This document shows positions 13,201-24,745 of a DNA stretch of 64,000 nt, piece after piece. The translations under genes and the position numbers were made by a program. This DNA is from Doris montereyensis. Taxonomy: Eukaryota; Mollusca; Gastropoda; Nudibranchia; Dorididae. The stretch spans positions 5,001 through 69,000 of the forward strand of contig JAXRKP010002068.1 in assembly GCA_037039925.1 (NCBI GenBank). Direction: 5' to 3'. The notes under the pieces are model-generated. The model saw only the letters and a list, made by a program, of their open reading frames with translations, had not been told where the DNA came from and made no database searches. How positions within the stretch are numbered: the first letter of the stretch is position 1; the number at the start of each line of letters is the position of its first letter.

Positions 13201-15218
13201 TGGGACTTGGTTTATTTTATACATGTGTCATGTGGGTGTATTGAGTTTGGAACCCGTTTTATTTTACACATGTGTCATGTGGGGCTATTGAGTTTGGGAC
13301 CTAGTTAATTTTACATGTGACATGGGGGTATATTGAGCTTGAGACCTGGTTTATTTTATACATGTGTCAAATGGGGGTATTGAGTTTAGGACCTGGTTTA
13401 TTTTACACATGTGTCATGTGGGTATATTAAGTGCGGGAGCTAGTTTATTTTACACATGTGTCATGTAGGTATATTGAGTATGGGACCTAGTTTATTTTAC
13501 ACATGTGTCGTGTGGGTGTATTGAGTTTGGGATTTGGTTTATTTTACACATGTGTCATGTGGAGGTATTGAGTTTGAGACCTGATTTATTTTACACATGT
13601 GTCATGTGGGTATATTGAGTTTGGGATCTGGTTTATTTTACACATGTGTTATGTGGGTGTATGGAGTTTGGGACCTGATTTATTTTACACATGTGTCATG
13701 TGGGTGTATTGAGTTTGGGACCCTGGTTTATTTTACACATGTGTTATGTGGGTGTATTGAGTGTGGGACCTAGTTTATTTTACACATGTGTCATGTGGGT
13801 GTATTGAGCTTGGGACCTAGTTTATTTTACACATGTGTCATGTGGGGGTATTGAGTTTGGGACCTAGTTTATTTTACACATGTGTCATGGGGGTATATTG
13901 AGCTTGAGACCTGGTTTATTTTATACATGTGTCAAATGGGGGTATTGAGTTTAGGACCTGGTTTATTTTACATGTGTCATGTGGGTATATTAAGTGCGGG
14001 AGCTAGTTTATTTTACACATGTGTCATGTAGGTATATTGAGTGTGAGACCTGCTTTATTTTAGACATGTGTCATGTGGGTGTATTGAGTTTGGGACTTGG
14101 TTTATTTTACACATGTGTCATGTGGGTGTATTGAGTTTGGGACTTGGTTTTTTGTTTTACACTTTTACACTTGTGTCATGTGGGTGTATTCAGTTTGGGA
14201 CTTGGTATATTTTACACATGTGTCATGTGGGTGTATTGAGTTTAAGACCTGATTTATTTTACACATGTGTCATGTGGGTGTATTGAGTTTGGGACCTAGT
14301 TTATTTTACACATGTGGCATGTGGGTGTATTGAGTTTGGGACTTGGTTTATTTTACACCTGTGTCATGTGGGTGTATTGAGTTTGGGACTTGGTTTATTT
14401 TACACATGTTTCATGTGGGTGTAGTGAGTTTGGGACCTGGTTTATTTTACACATGTGTCATGTGGGTGTATTGAGTTTGTGACTTGGTTTATTTTACACA
14501 TGTGTCATGTGGGTGTATTGAGTTTGGGACCCGGTTTATTTTACACATGTGTCATGTGGGTGTATTGAGTTTGGGACCTGGTTTATTTGACACACGTGTC
14601 ATGTGGGTGTATTGAGTTTGGAACCTGGTTTATTTTACACATGTGTCATGTGGGGGTATTAAGTTTTGGATCTGGTTTATTTTACACATGTGTCATGTGG
14701 GTATATTGAGTGTGGGAGCTATTTTATTTTACACATGTGTCATGTGGGTATATTGAGTGTGGGAGCTAGTTTATTTTACACATGTGTCATGTGGGTAATT
14801 GAGTTTGGACCTGGTTTATTTTACACATGTGTCATGTGGGGGTATTGAGTTTGAGACCTGATATATTTTACACTTGTGTCATGTGTGTATATGTTTGGGA
14901 CCTGGTTTATTTTACACATGTGTTATGTGGGTAGATTGAGTTTGGGACACGCTTTATTTTACACATGTGTCTTGTGGGTGTATTGAGTTTGAGACTTGGT
15001 TTATTTTACACATGTGTCATGTGGGTGTATTGAGTTTTGGACCCGGTTTACTTTACACATGTGTCTTGTGGGTGTATTGAGTTTGAGACTTTGTTTATTT
15101 TACACATGTGTCATGTGGGTGTATTGAGTTTGGGACTTGGTTTATTTTACACATGTGTCATGTGGGTGTATTGAGTTAGGGATTTGGTTTATTTTACACA
15201 TGTGTCATGTGGGTGTAT

Positions 15219-15790
15219 TGAATCAGGGACTTGGTTTATTTTACACATATGTCAGGTGGGTATATTGAGTGTGGGACCTAGTCTATTTTACACATGTGTC
15301 ATGTGGGTGTATTGAGTTTGGGACCTGGTTGATTTTACACATGTGTCATGTGGGTGTATTGAGTTTGGGACCCGGTTTATTTTACACATGTGTCATGTGG
15401 GTGTATTGAGTTTGGGACCTGGTTTATTTTACACATGTGTCATGTGGGTATATTGAGTTTGAGACCTGCTTTATTTTATACATGTTTCAAATGGGGTATT
15501 GAGTTTAGGACCTGGTTTATTTTACACATGTGTCATGTGGGTATATTGAGTGTGGGAGCTAGTTTATTTTACACATCTGTCATGTGGGTATATTGAGTTT
15601 GGGACCTAGTTTATTTTACACATGTGTCATGTGGATGTATTGATTTTGGACCCGGTTTATTTTACACATGTGTCTTGTGGGTGTGTTGAATTTGAGGCTT
15701 GGTTTATTTTACACATGTGTCATGTGGGTGTATTGAGTTTGGGATTTGGTTTATTTTAAACATGTGTCATGTGGGTGTATTGAGTTTGGG
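15219..15790. repeat. Satellite higher-order block, triplicated (copy 1 of 3)
   Basis: The private variants TTGAATCAGGGAC, CATATGTCAGGTGGG (15251) and GTGTCTTGTGGGTGTGTTGAA (15673) occur in this order here and again at 16860-17430 and 19452-20005. The offsets are 1,643-1,644 bp (35 monomers) and 2,590 bp (55 monomers). Confidence 0.85.
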
Positions 15791-16859
15791 ATTTAGGGAT
15801 TTTTATGTGTCATGTGGGTGTGTTGAATTAGAGACTTGTTTATTTTACACATGTGTCATGTGGGTATATTGAGTGTGGGACCAAGTTTATTTTACACATG
15901 TGTCATGTGGGTATATTGAGTGTGGGACCTAGTCTATTTTACACATGTGTCATGTGGGTGTATTGAGTTTGGAGACCTTTTCGGTTTTTATTTTACACAT
16001 GTGTCATGTGGGTGTATTGAGTTTGGGACCTGGTTTATTTTACACATGTGTCATGTGGGTGTATTGAGTTTGCAACCTGGTTTATTTTATACATGTTTCA
16101 AATGGGGGTATTGAGTTTAGGACCTGGTTTATTTTACACATGTGTCATGTGAATATATTGGGTGTGGGCGCTAGTTTATTTTACACATGTGTCATGTGGG
16201 TATATTGAATGTGGGACCTAGTTTATTTTACACATGTGTCATGTGGATGTATTGAGTTTGGGACCGGGTTTATTTTACATGTGTCATGTGCATGTATTGA
16301 GTTTGGGACCTGGTTTATTTTACACATGTGTCATGTGGGGGTATTGAGTGTGGGACCTGGTTTATTTTACGCATGTGTCATGTGGGTATATTGAATGTGG
16401 GACCTAGTTTATTTTACACATGTGTCATGTGCATGTATTGAGTTTGGGACCTAGTTCATTTTACACATGTGTCATGTGGGTGTATTGAGTGTGGGACCTA
16501 GTTTATTTTACACATGTGTCATGTGGGTATATTGAGTGTGGGGCCTAGTTTATTTTACACATGTGTCATGTGGGTATATTGAGTGTGGGACCTAGTTTAT
16601 TTTACACATGTATCATGTGGGTGTATTGAGTTTGGGACCTGGTTGATTTTACACATGTATCATGTGGGTGTATTGAGTTTGGGACTTGGTTTATTTTACA
16701 CATGTGTCATGTGAGTGTAGTGAGTTTGGGACCCGGTTTATTTACACATGTGTCATGTGGGTGTATTGAGTTTGGGACTTGGTTTATTTTACACATGTGT
16801 CATGTGGGTGTATTGAGTTTGGGACTTGGTTTATTTCCATACATGTGTCATGTGGGTGT

Positions 16860-17430
16860 ATTGAATCAGGGACTTGGTTTATTTTACACATATGTCAGGT
16901 GGGTATATTGAGTGTGGGACCTAGTCTATTTTACACATGTGTCATGTGGGTGTATTGAGTTTGGGACCTGGTTGATTTTACACATGTGTCATGTGGGTGT
17001 ATTGAGTTTGGGACCCGGTTTATTTTACACATGTGTCATGTGGGTGTATTGAGTTTGGGACCTGGTTTATTTTACACATGTGTCATGTGGGTATATTGAG
17101 TTTGAGACCTGCTTTATTTTATACATGTTTCAAATGGGGGTATTGAGTTTAGGACCTGGTTTATTTTACACATGTGTCATGTGGGTATATTGAGTGTGGG
17201 AGCTAGTTTATTTTACACATCTGTCATGTGGGTATATTGAGTGTGGGACCTAGTTTATTTTACACATGTGTCATGTGGATGTATTGATTTTGGACCCGGT
17301 TTATTTTACACATGTGTCTTGTGGGTGTGTTGAATTTGAGGCTTGGTTTATTTTACACATGTGTCATGTGGGTGTATTGAGTTTGGGATTTGGTTTATTT
17401 TAAACATGTGTCATGTGGGTGTATTGTGTT
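16860..17430. repeat. Satellite higher-order block, triplicated (copy 2 of 3)
   Basis: The same ordered private variants as in 15219-15790 appear here (GTCAGGTGGG at 16894). The offset from copy 1 is constant across the block, which supports duplication as a unit. Confidence 0.85.
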
Positions 17431-19451
17431 TGGGATTTGTTTATTTTACACATGTGTCATGTGGGTATATTGAGTGTGGGACCAAGTTTATTTTACACAT
17501 GTGTCATGTGAGTATATTGAGTGTGGGACCTAGTCTATTTTACACATGTGTCATGTGGGTGTATTGAGTTTGAGACCTGGTTGATTTTACACATGTGTCA
17601 TGTGGGTGTATTGAGTTTGAGACCCGGTTTATTTTACACATGTGTCATGTGGGTGTATTGAGTTTGGGACCTGGTTTATTTTACACATGTGTCATGTGGG
17701 TGTATTGAGTTTGGGACCTAGTTTATTTTACACATGTGTCATGTGGGTATATTGAATGTGGGACCTAGTTTATTTTACACATGTGTCATGTGGATGTATT
17801 GAGTTTGGGACCGGGTTTATTTTACACATGTGTCATGTGGGGGTATTGAGTTTGGGACCTGGGTTATTTTACCCATGTGTCATGTGGGTGTATTGAGTTT
17901 GGGACCTAGTTTATTTTACACATGTGTCATGTGGGTATATTGAGTGTGGGGCCTAGTTTATTTTACACATGTGTCATGTGGGTGTATTGAGTTTGGGACC
18001 TCGTTGATTTTACACATGTGTCATGTGAGTGTATTGAGTTTGAGACTTGGTTTATTTTACACATGTGTCATGTGGGGGTATTGAGTTTACGACCTGGTTT
18101 ATTTTACACATGTGTCATGTGGGTATATTGAGTGTGGGAGCTAGTTTATTTTACGCATGTGTCATGTGGGTGTATTGAGTTTGGGACCTAGTTTATTTTA
18201 CACATGTGTCATGTGGGTGTATTGAGTTTGGGACTTGGTTTTTGTTTTACACTTTTACACATGTGTCATGTGGGTGTATTGAGTTTGGGACTTGTTTATT
18301 TTACACATGTGTCATGTGGGTGTATTGAGTTTAAGACCTGATTTATTTTACACATGTGTCATGTGGGTGTATTGAGTTTGGGACCTGGTTTATTTTACAC
18401 ATGTGTCATGTGGGTGTATTGAGTTTGGGACTTGGTTTATTTTACACCTGTGTCATGTGAGTGTATTGAGTTTGGGACTTGTTTATTTTACACATGTTTC
18501 ATGTGGGTGTAGTGAGTTTGGGACCTGGTTTATTTGACACATGTGTCATGTGGGGTGTATTGAGTTTGGAACCTGGTTTATTTTACACATGTGTCATGTG
18601 GGGGTATTAAATTTGGGACCTGGTTTATTTTACACATGTGTCATGTGGGTGTATTGAGTTTGTGACGTGGTTGATTTTACACATGTGTCATGTGGGTGTA
18701 TTGAGTTTGGGACCCGGTTTATTTTACACATGTGTCATGTGGGTGTATTGAGTTTGGGACCTGGTTTATTTGACACACGTGTCATGGGTGTATTGAGTGT
18801 GGAACCTGGTTTATTTTACACATGTGTCATGTGGGGGTATTAAATTTGGGACCTGGTTTATTTTACACATGTGTCATGTGGGTATATTGAGTTTAGGACC
18901 TGGTTTATTTTACACATGTGTCATGTGGGTATATTAAGTGTGGGAGCTAATATATTTTACACATGTGTCATGTGGGTATATTGAGTGTGGGAGCTAGTTT
19001 ATTTTACACATGTGTCATGTGGGTGAATTGAGTTTGGGACCTGGTTTTTTTTTACACATGTGTCATGTGGGGGTATTGAGTTTGAGACCTGATATATTTT
19101 ACACTTGTGTCATGTGTGTATATTGAGTTTGGGACCTGGTTTATTTTACACATGTGTTATGTGGGTGTATTGAGTTTGGGACTTGGTTTATTTTACACAT
19201 GTGTCTTGTGGGTGTATTGAGTTTCAGACTTGGTTTATTTTACACATGTGTCATGTGGGTGTATTGAGTTTTGGACCCGGTTTATTTTACACATGTGTCT
19301 TGTGGGTGTATTGAGTTTGAGACTTTGTTTATTTTACACATGTGTCATGTGGGTGTATTGAGTTTGGGACTTGGTTTATTTTACACATGTGTCATGTGGG
19401 TGTATTGAGTTTGGGACTTGTTTATTTTACACATGTGTCATGTGGGTGTAT

Positions 19452-20005
19452 TGAATCAGGGACTTGGTTTATTTTACACATATGTCAGGTGGGTATATTG
19501 AGTGTGGGACCTAGTCTATTTTACACATGTGTCTTGTGGGTGTATTGAGTTTGGGACCTGGTTGATTTTACACATGTGTCATGTGGGTGTATTGAGTTTG
19601 GGACCCGGTTTATTTTACACATGTGTCATGTGGGTGTATTGAGTTTGGGACCTGGTTTATTTTACACATGTGTCATGTGGGTATATTGAGTTTGAGACCT
19701 GCTTTATTTTATACATGTTTCAAATGGGGGTATTGAGTTTAAGACCTTGTTTATTTTACACATGTGTCATGTGGGTATATTGAGTGTGGGAGCTAGTTTA
19801 TTTTACACATCTGTCATGTGGGTATATTGAGTGTGGGACCTAGTTTATTTTACACATGTGTCATGTGGATGTATTGATTTTGGACCCGGTTTATTTTACA
19901 CATGTGTCTTGTGGGTGTGTTGAATTTGAGGCTTGGTTTATTTTACATGTGTCATGTGGGTGTATTGAGTTTGGGATTTGGTTTATTTTAAACATGTGTC
20001 ATGTG
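19452..20005. repeat. Satellite higher-order block, triplicated (copy 3 of 3)
   Basis: The same ordered private variants appear again (GTCAGGTGGG at 19484), 2,590 bp after copy 2. One monomer in this copy is shortened (TTTTACATGTGTCATG near 19942). Confidence 0.85.
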
Positions 20006-22388
20006 GGTGTATTGAGTTTGGGACTTGGTTTATTTTACACATGTGTCATGTGGGTATATTGAGTGTGGGACCAAGTTTATTTGACACATGTGTCATGTGG
20101 GTATATTGAGTGTGGGACCTAGTCTATTTTACACATGTGTCATGTGGGTGTATTGAGTTTGGGACCTGGTTGATTTTATACATGTGTAATGTGGGTGTAT
20201 TGAGTTTGGGACCCGGTTGATTTTACACATGTGTCATGTGGGTGTATTGAGTTTGGGACCTGGTTTATTTTACACATGTGTCATGTGGGTGTATTGAGTT
20301 TGCAACCTGGTTTATTTTACACATGTGTCATTTGGGGGTATTCAGTTTGGGACCTGGTTTATTTTACACATGTGCCATGTGGGTATAATGAGTTTGAGAC
20401 CTGCTTTATTTTCTACATGTTTCAAATGGGGGTATTGAGTTTAGGACCTGGTTTATTTTACATATGTCTCATGTGAATATATTGAGTGTGGGAGCTAGTT
20501 TATTTTACACATGTGTCATGTGGGTATATTGAATGTGGGACCTAGTTTATTTTACACATGTGTCATGTGCATGTATTGAGTTTGGGACCTGGCTTATTTT
20601 ACACATGTGTCATGTGGGGGTATTGAGTGTGGGACCTGGTTTATTTTACGCATGTGTCATGTGGGTGTATTGAGTTTGGGACCTAGTTTATTTTACACAT
20701 GTGTCATGTGGGTGTATTGAGTGTGGGACCTAGTTTATTTTACACATGTGTCATGTGGGTATATTGAGTGTGGGGCCTAGTTTATTTTACACATGTGTCA
20801 TGTGGGTATATTGAGTGTGGGACCTAGTTTATTTTACACATGTATCATGTGGGTGTATTGAGTTTGGGACCTGGTTGATTTTACACATGTGTCATGTTGG
20901 TGTATTGAGTTTGGGACTTGGTTTATTTTACACATGTGTCATGTGTGTGTATTGAGTTTGGAACCTGGTTTATTTTACACATGTGTCATGTGGGGGTATT
21001 GAGTTTAGGACCTGGTTTATTTTACACATGTGTCATGTGGGTATATTGAGTTTGAGACCTGCTTTATTTTATACATGTGTCAAATGGGGGTAGTGAGTTT
21101 AGGACCTGGTTTATTTTACACATGTGTCATGTGGGTATATTGAGTGTGGGAGCTAGTTTATTTTACACATGTGTCATGTGGTATATTGAGTGTGGGGCCT
21201 AGTTTATTTTACACATGTGTCATGTGGGTATATTGAGTGTGGGACCTAGTTTATTTTACACATGTATCATGTGGGTGTATTGAGTTTGGGACCTGGTTGA
21301 TTTTACACATGTGTCATGTGAGTGTATTGAGTTTGGGACTTGGTTTATTTTTACACATGTGTCATGTGGGTGTATTGAGTTTGGGACTTGGTTTATTTTA
21401 CACATGTGTCATGTGTGTGTATTGAGTTTGGAACCTGGTTATTTTACACATGTGTCATGTGGGTATATTGAGTTTGAGACCTGCTTTATTTTATACATGT
21501 GTCAAATGGGGTAGTGAGTTTAGGACCTGGTTTATTTTACACATGTGTCATGTGGGTATATTGAGTGTGGGAGCTAGTTTATTTTACACATGTGTCATGT
21601 GGATGTACTGAGTTTAGGACCTGGTTTATTTTACACACGTGTCATGGGGGGAGTTTTTGGGACCTAGTTTATTTTACACATGTGTCATGTGGGTGTATTG
21701 AGTTTAGACTTGGTCTATTTTACACATGTGTTATGTGGGTGTATTGAGTTTAGGACCTGGTTTATTTTACACCTGTGTCATGTGGGTGTATTGAGTTTGG
21801 GATTTGGTTTATTTTACACATGTTTCATGTGGGTGTAGTGAGTTTGGGACTTGGTTTATTTTACACATGTGTCATGTGTGTGTATTGAGTTTGAGACTTG
21901 GTTTATTTTACCAATGTGTCATGTGGGTGTATTGTGTTTGGGACCTGGTTTATTTTACACGTGTCATGTGGGGGTATTGAGTTTGGGACCTAGTTTATTT
22001 GACACATGTGTCATGTGGGTGTATTGAGTTTGGGACCTAGTTTATTTTACACATGTGTCATGTGGGTGTATTGATTTGGGACTTGGTTTATTTTACACAT
22101 GTGTCATGTGGGTGTATTGAGTTTGGGACTTGGTTTTATTTAACACCTGTGTCATGTGGGTGTATTGAGTTTGAGACTTGGTTTATTTTAGACATGTGTC
22201 ATGTGGGTATATAGAGTTTGGGACCTGGTTTATTTTACACATGTGTCATGTGGGTGTATTGAGTTTGGGACCTGGTTTATGTCACACATGTGTCATGTGG
22301 GTGTATTGAGTTTGGGACTTGGTTTATTTTACACATGTGTCATGGGTGTATTGAGTTTGGACCTGGTTTATTTTACACATGTGTCATG

Positions 22389-22854
22389 TGTCATACTCAC
22401 GTATATGGAGTGTTATTTTTTTGTATTTTGTTTTGTTTTGTTCTTTGTGGTCTTTTGGGTTGTTTTTCTTATGATAACTGGGTATTGCCGGGATATGGAA
22501 AATCTCCTCCCTTGTATCGATACCACATTATTTTATAAGAATCGAAGATTTCGTTCATAATAGTAAGTGCGTATCAGCCATTAGAATTGAAATAGGAAAA
22601 CAGGCGGTGTAAAGTTGCCAAAAGGTCGCAAATAGTAAAATAAGTAATGTTCCTGCAAATCCCATGGAGCTTGGGTTAATACCTCTTCTTATAGCTTGGC
22701 GTGTGTACAGGTAAAATAACATCGGCTGTTGAACGAAACTGCTAGCTGTCTAGCTGAGGCCAATACTCAATAGTACCTGGGGCGAGTGGGAAATAACCGT
22801 TAGGAGTTGGGTTTTTTCCCAAATGATCACTACGTGCAACCTAGCACCGCTAGG
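22389..22854. other. Right flank of the satellite array
   Basis: The array stops abruptly after a last CATGTGTCATG. A T/G-rich run (TTTTGTTTTGTTTTG near 22430) follows, then mixed-composition sequence with no open frame I can assign. I see no gene or RNA here. Confidence 0.5.
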
Positions 22855-22865
22855 ATTCAAACACG

Positions 22866-23170
22866 GAAAAGGGGACTCGGTAGTCTAGAGGCAAGGTGTC
22901 GGCCTCTCAACCAATCGGTCATGGGTTCAAGGCCCGCCGACGGTCGAACAATTTTCTCGAGTTATTCGAATAATCCAGGTAGGTGGATCGACACCTAGTC
23001 CCATCGGAGACGAACGATAAAAAGGAGGTCCCGTGTGCAGATCACAACACTCTGAGCACTTTAAAGATCCCTTGGCTGTTTACAAGGCAGCCCGAGCAAA
23101 CTTTTAAAAACAAACCAAAAACCCCAAGATGACCTTATTTGGGGATGCAAGTAAAATGAATTGAATTCAA
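22866..23170 (+). mobile_element. tRNA-derived SINE, family C, copy 1, with target-site duplication
   Basis: The head has an A-box-like CTCGGTAGTCTAGAGGCAAG (22876-22895) and a B-box-like GGGTTCAAGGCCC (22923-22935). The body includes GGAGACGAACGATAAAAAGG, GGTCCCGTGTGCA and CTTTAAAGATCCCTTGGC, and it ends in an AATTGAATTC-type tail. ATTCAAACACG occurs directly before (22855-22865) and after (23171-23181), a clean 11-bp target-site duplication. The same body appears on the minus strand at 24746-25215 and 62391-62640. The pol III promoter boxes and shared tail define a SINE mobilised by a LINE. The CR1/L2-like elements in this window carry the same TTGAA-type tail and are plausible partners. 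Confidence 0.85.
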
Positions 23171-23379
23171 ATTCAAACACGTGACAGCCTTATCTCAGAT
23201 CTGGTAGTCTTACCAACAAGGTGGTTATGTCAAAATGAATCAATACAAAAATATATGTTTTTTTGTAATAAAGAATTGTGGTTTACTTCATATCTATCAT
23301 TTAATCAAAGTGATTGAAATGTCGAATCGGATTTTAAAATCATGTCCTTGCAATGTTGACTATCACAATACTAATTATG

Positions 23380-23815
23380 AGGCGTTGTAGCAGAACCGTA
23401 ATGTTATGAGCTGGTAATCACGACAACACTGGTTCAAGGAGTTATAACTGAACCGTAATTTTATGAGCTTGTAATCACGACGACACTGGTTCAGCCCCAC
23501 GGCTGGCACAGATGTTGGGGGGGGGGGGGGGGGGGGTCACAACGTTGTACTCATAGGGAAAGGTAATTCATTCGATATTCCTCATTTGACTCAGGTGTGA
23601 ACGAAACCCCAAATATATAGGTAGAGAAAGATTTTGTCAAAGTGTTAGTACGAAAAGCCTTACAGGCTTTTGTACCGTATCTTCCCCCTCTGGAATTGAA
23701 AAGGATTTTTTGAATGAAATGGCCTGTTGGGGGATAAGTGATGTACGGTCGGTGAGCCTGCACTTGTGCGGGGATACGAGACTATAAATCCATCTTTATC
23801 ATCTTTGTCTTTCTC
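23380..23815 (+). mobile_element. tRNA-derived SINE, family A, copy 2
   Basis: This is the plus-strand counterpart of the SINE at 283-884. The head is duplicated once (TGAGCTGGTAATCACGACAA and TGAGCTTGTAATCACGACGA), followed by GGTTCAGCCCC, a 20-base G run, and then the body ending in CATCTTTATCATC. The body aligns with copy 1 in reverse complement. The two copies face each other across the 20.9-kb satellite array. Confidence 0.75.
23517..23536 (+). repeat. Poly(G) run of 20
   Basis: Twenty consecutive G residues lie inside SINE-A copy 2, at the site where copy 1 has a short T/A run on its own strand. It is a homopolymer expansion inside the element. Confidence 0.95.
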
Positions 23816-23999
23816 CAATTTGTTCTTCGACTTGATCTCCCACAAGACTAGTTGTTAAATTTATTATTCCAATTCAGTCCAGGCCATAACAAAATAATGT
23901 AGCTATTCTGTTCTATTCTCAGTCCTTGGAATTCAAAAGAAATTGTCTGTAGCAGCATATCATTTCGAATGCATTTAGCCTTTCCACTTGATGTTAGCC

Positions 24000-24073
24000 A
24001 AACCCAGAACTATTATCGTGATCTCGCGGGTTTTGGTAGGTGTTTTTTGTTTTGCCTGGACTGCCCTGTTAAT
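24000..24073 (-). mobile_element. SINE family C 3' tail fragment
   Basis: On the minus strand this reads AGGGCAGTCCAGGCAAAAC, then ACACCTACCAAAACCCGCGA. That matches the last ~70 bp of family C (compare 23085-23150 and 62391-62440). It abuts the (AATTG)n tail of the LINE fragment at 24074-24650. Confidence 0.6.
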
Positions 24074-24650
24074 TCAATTCAATTCAATTCTGATATTTTA
24101 ATTCATCTCGAGGGAAATTTGGTTTATAGACGTGTAAAAATGGATAGAAGTATAAGTCGTGTAAATGAACAAAAGAATTAACGTTTTCATGTACACAACA
24201 TGTATAATATATTTGTTTTTATTTTAAAGAAAGTAATAGATAAATATTCCAATTAAAAATTATTAGTTATCGTATGACATACTCCTATATAAATAATGAT
24301 TATGGTAAAAAGACATGTTCGTCTTCAAATTATCTCTACAATTTTCATTGACTTTAACTTTATAATTTGTATTATTTAAAAGTCTTATGCATGTCGGTAA
24401 AAATGTTCTTAGGGTATTTTTCAGTTTTGGTCTTAATAGAGATAAATCCGTCGTTTTTTTTATATCTTGATTTAATTATATTTGTAAATAAAGGGTATTT
24501 ATTGTCGTCATTTATCAATGATGTTTTCTTTAAAATATTTCTAACAAAGATTTCTTCGATGACACTAACATCATTTGTGAATCTAGCTGCCATTTTGATT
24601 AATCTTTTTGTCCCCTTTCTGACTGTTTCCTCCCCAACAAGTGACACAAA
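24074..24650 (-). mobile_element. CR1/L2-like LINE, 3'-terminal fragment
   Basis: On the minus strand the element ends in CCTCGAGATGAATTAAAATA and a (GAATT)4 tail at 24074-24093. Upstream of this lies an A/T-rich 3' UTR, then the last part of the reverse-transcriptase reading frame at 24372-24647. The tail type matches the element at 38843-40256. Truncation at the 5' side near 24650 is typical of LINE copies. Confidence 0.65.
24372..24647 (-). pseudogene. CR1/L2-like LINE ORF2, C-terminal remnant
   Basis: This 91-codon open frame is basic and hydrophilic. It has the layout I associate with the extreme C-terminus of CR1/L2-type LINE proteins: a basic segment, then an acidic-aspartate plus HPLF-like motif (here NKYPLF), then a KTKTEKY run resembling the RTxRYxxSF ending. 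It lies immediately upstream of a 3' UTR and microsatellite tail in the same orientation. There is no N-terminal part. The assignment is by motif pattern only. Confidence 0.5.
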
Positions 24651-24745
24651 GTGATAAAGACTCTCTATAACTGATTTATTTTAAAAAAAGCCATTAATAC
24701 TTTATCTAAATCGAACTGACTCAGTTTCCTACCAACATATAAAAT

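Larger units (their letters stand above)
1488..22388. repeat. Giant 47-bp satellite array (about 445 monomers)
   Basis: A single head-to-tail array of a 47-bp monomer runs uninterrupted for about 20.9 kb. The most conserved part is TTTTACACATGTGTCATG, which contains the 10-bp palindrome ACACATGTGT. It is followed by TGGGTGTATTGAGTTTGGG and ACCTGG. By my count of the commonest monomer, the plus strand is about 72% T+G and contains no CpG. Variants at a few positions (GTGTATT or GTATATT, GAGTTTG or GAGTGTG, CCTGG or CCTAG, ATACATGTGTCAAATGG) recur in fixed neighbourhoods, so the array has higher-order structure. Because 47 is not a multiple of three, each plus frame meets TATTGA once per three monomers. 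This explains the many 60-85-codon open frames ending in the same residues; they are not genes. I do not recognise the satellite. Confidence 0.97.

Noticed and set aside
2314..22560. About thirty plus-strand open frames of 60-132 codons with shared C-terminal residues
   Set aside because: They are readings of the 47-bp satellite. Each frame meets TATTGA once every 141 bp, and the apparent protein family is the repeat translated in rotating frames.
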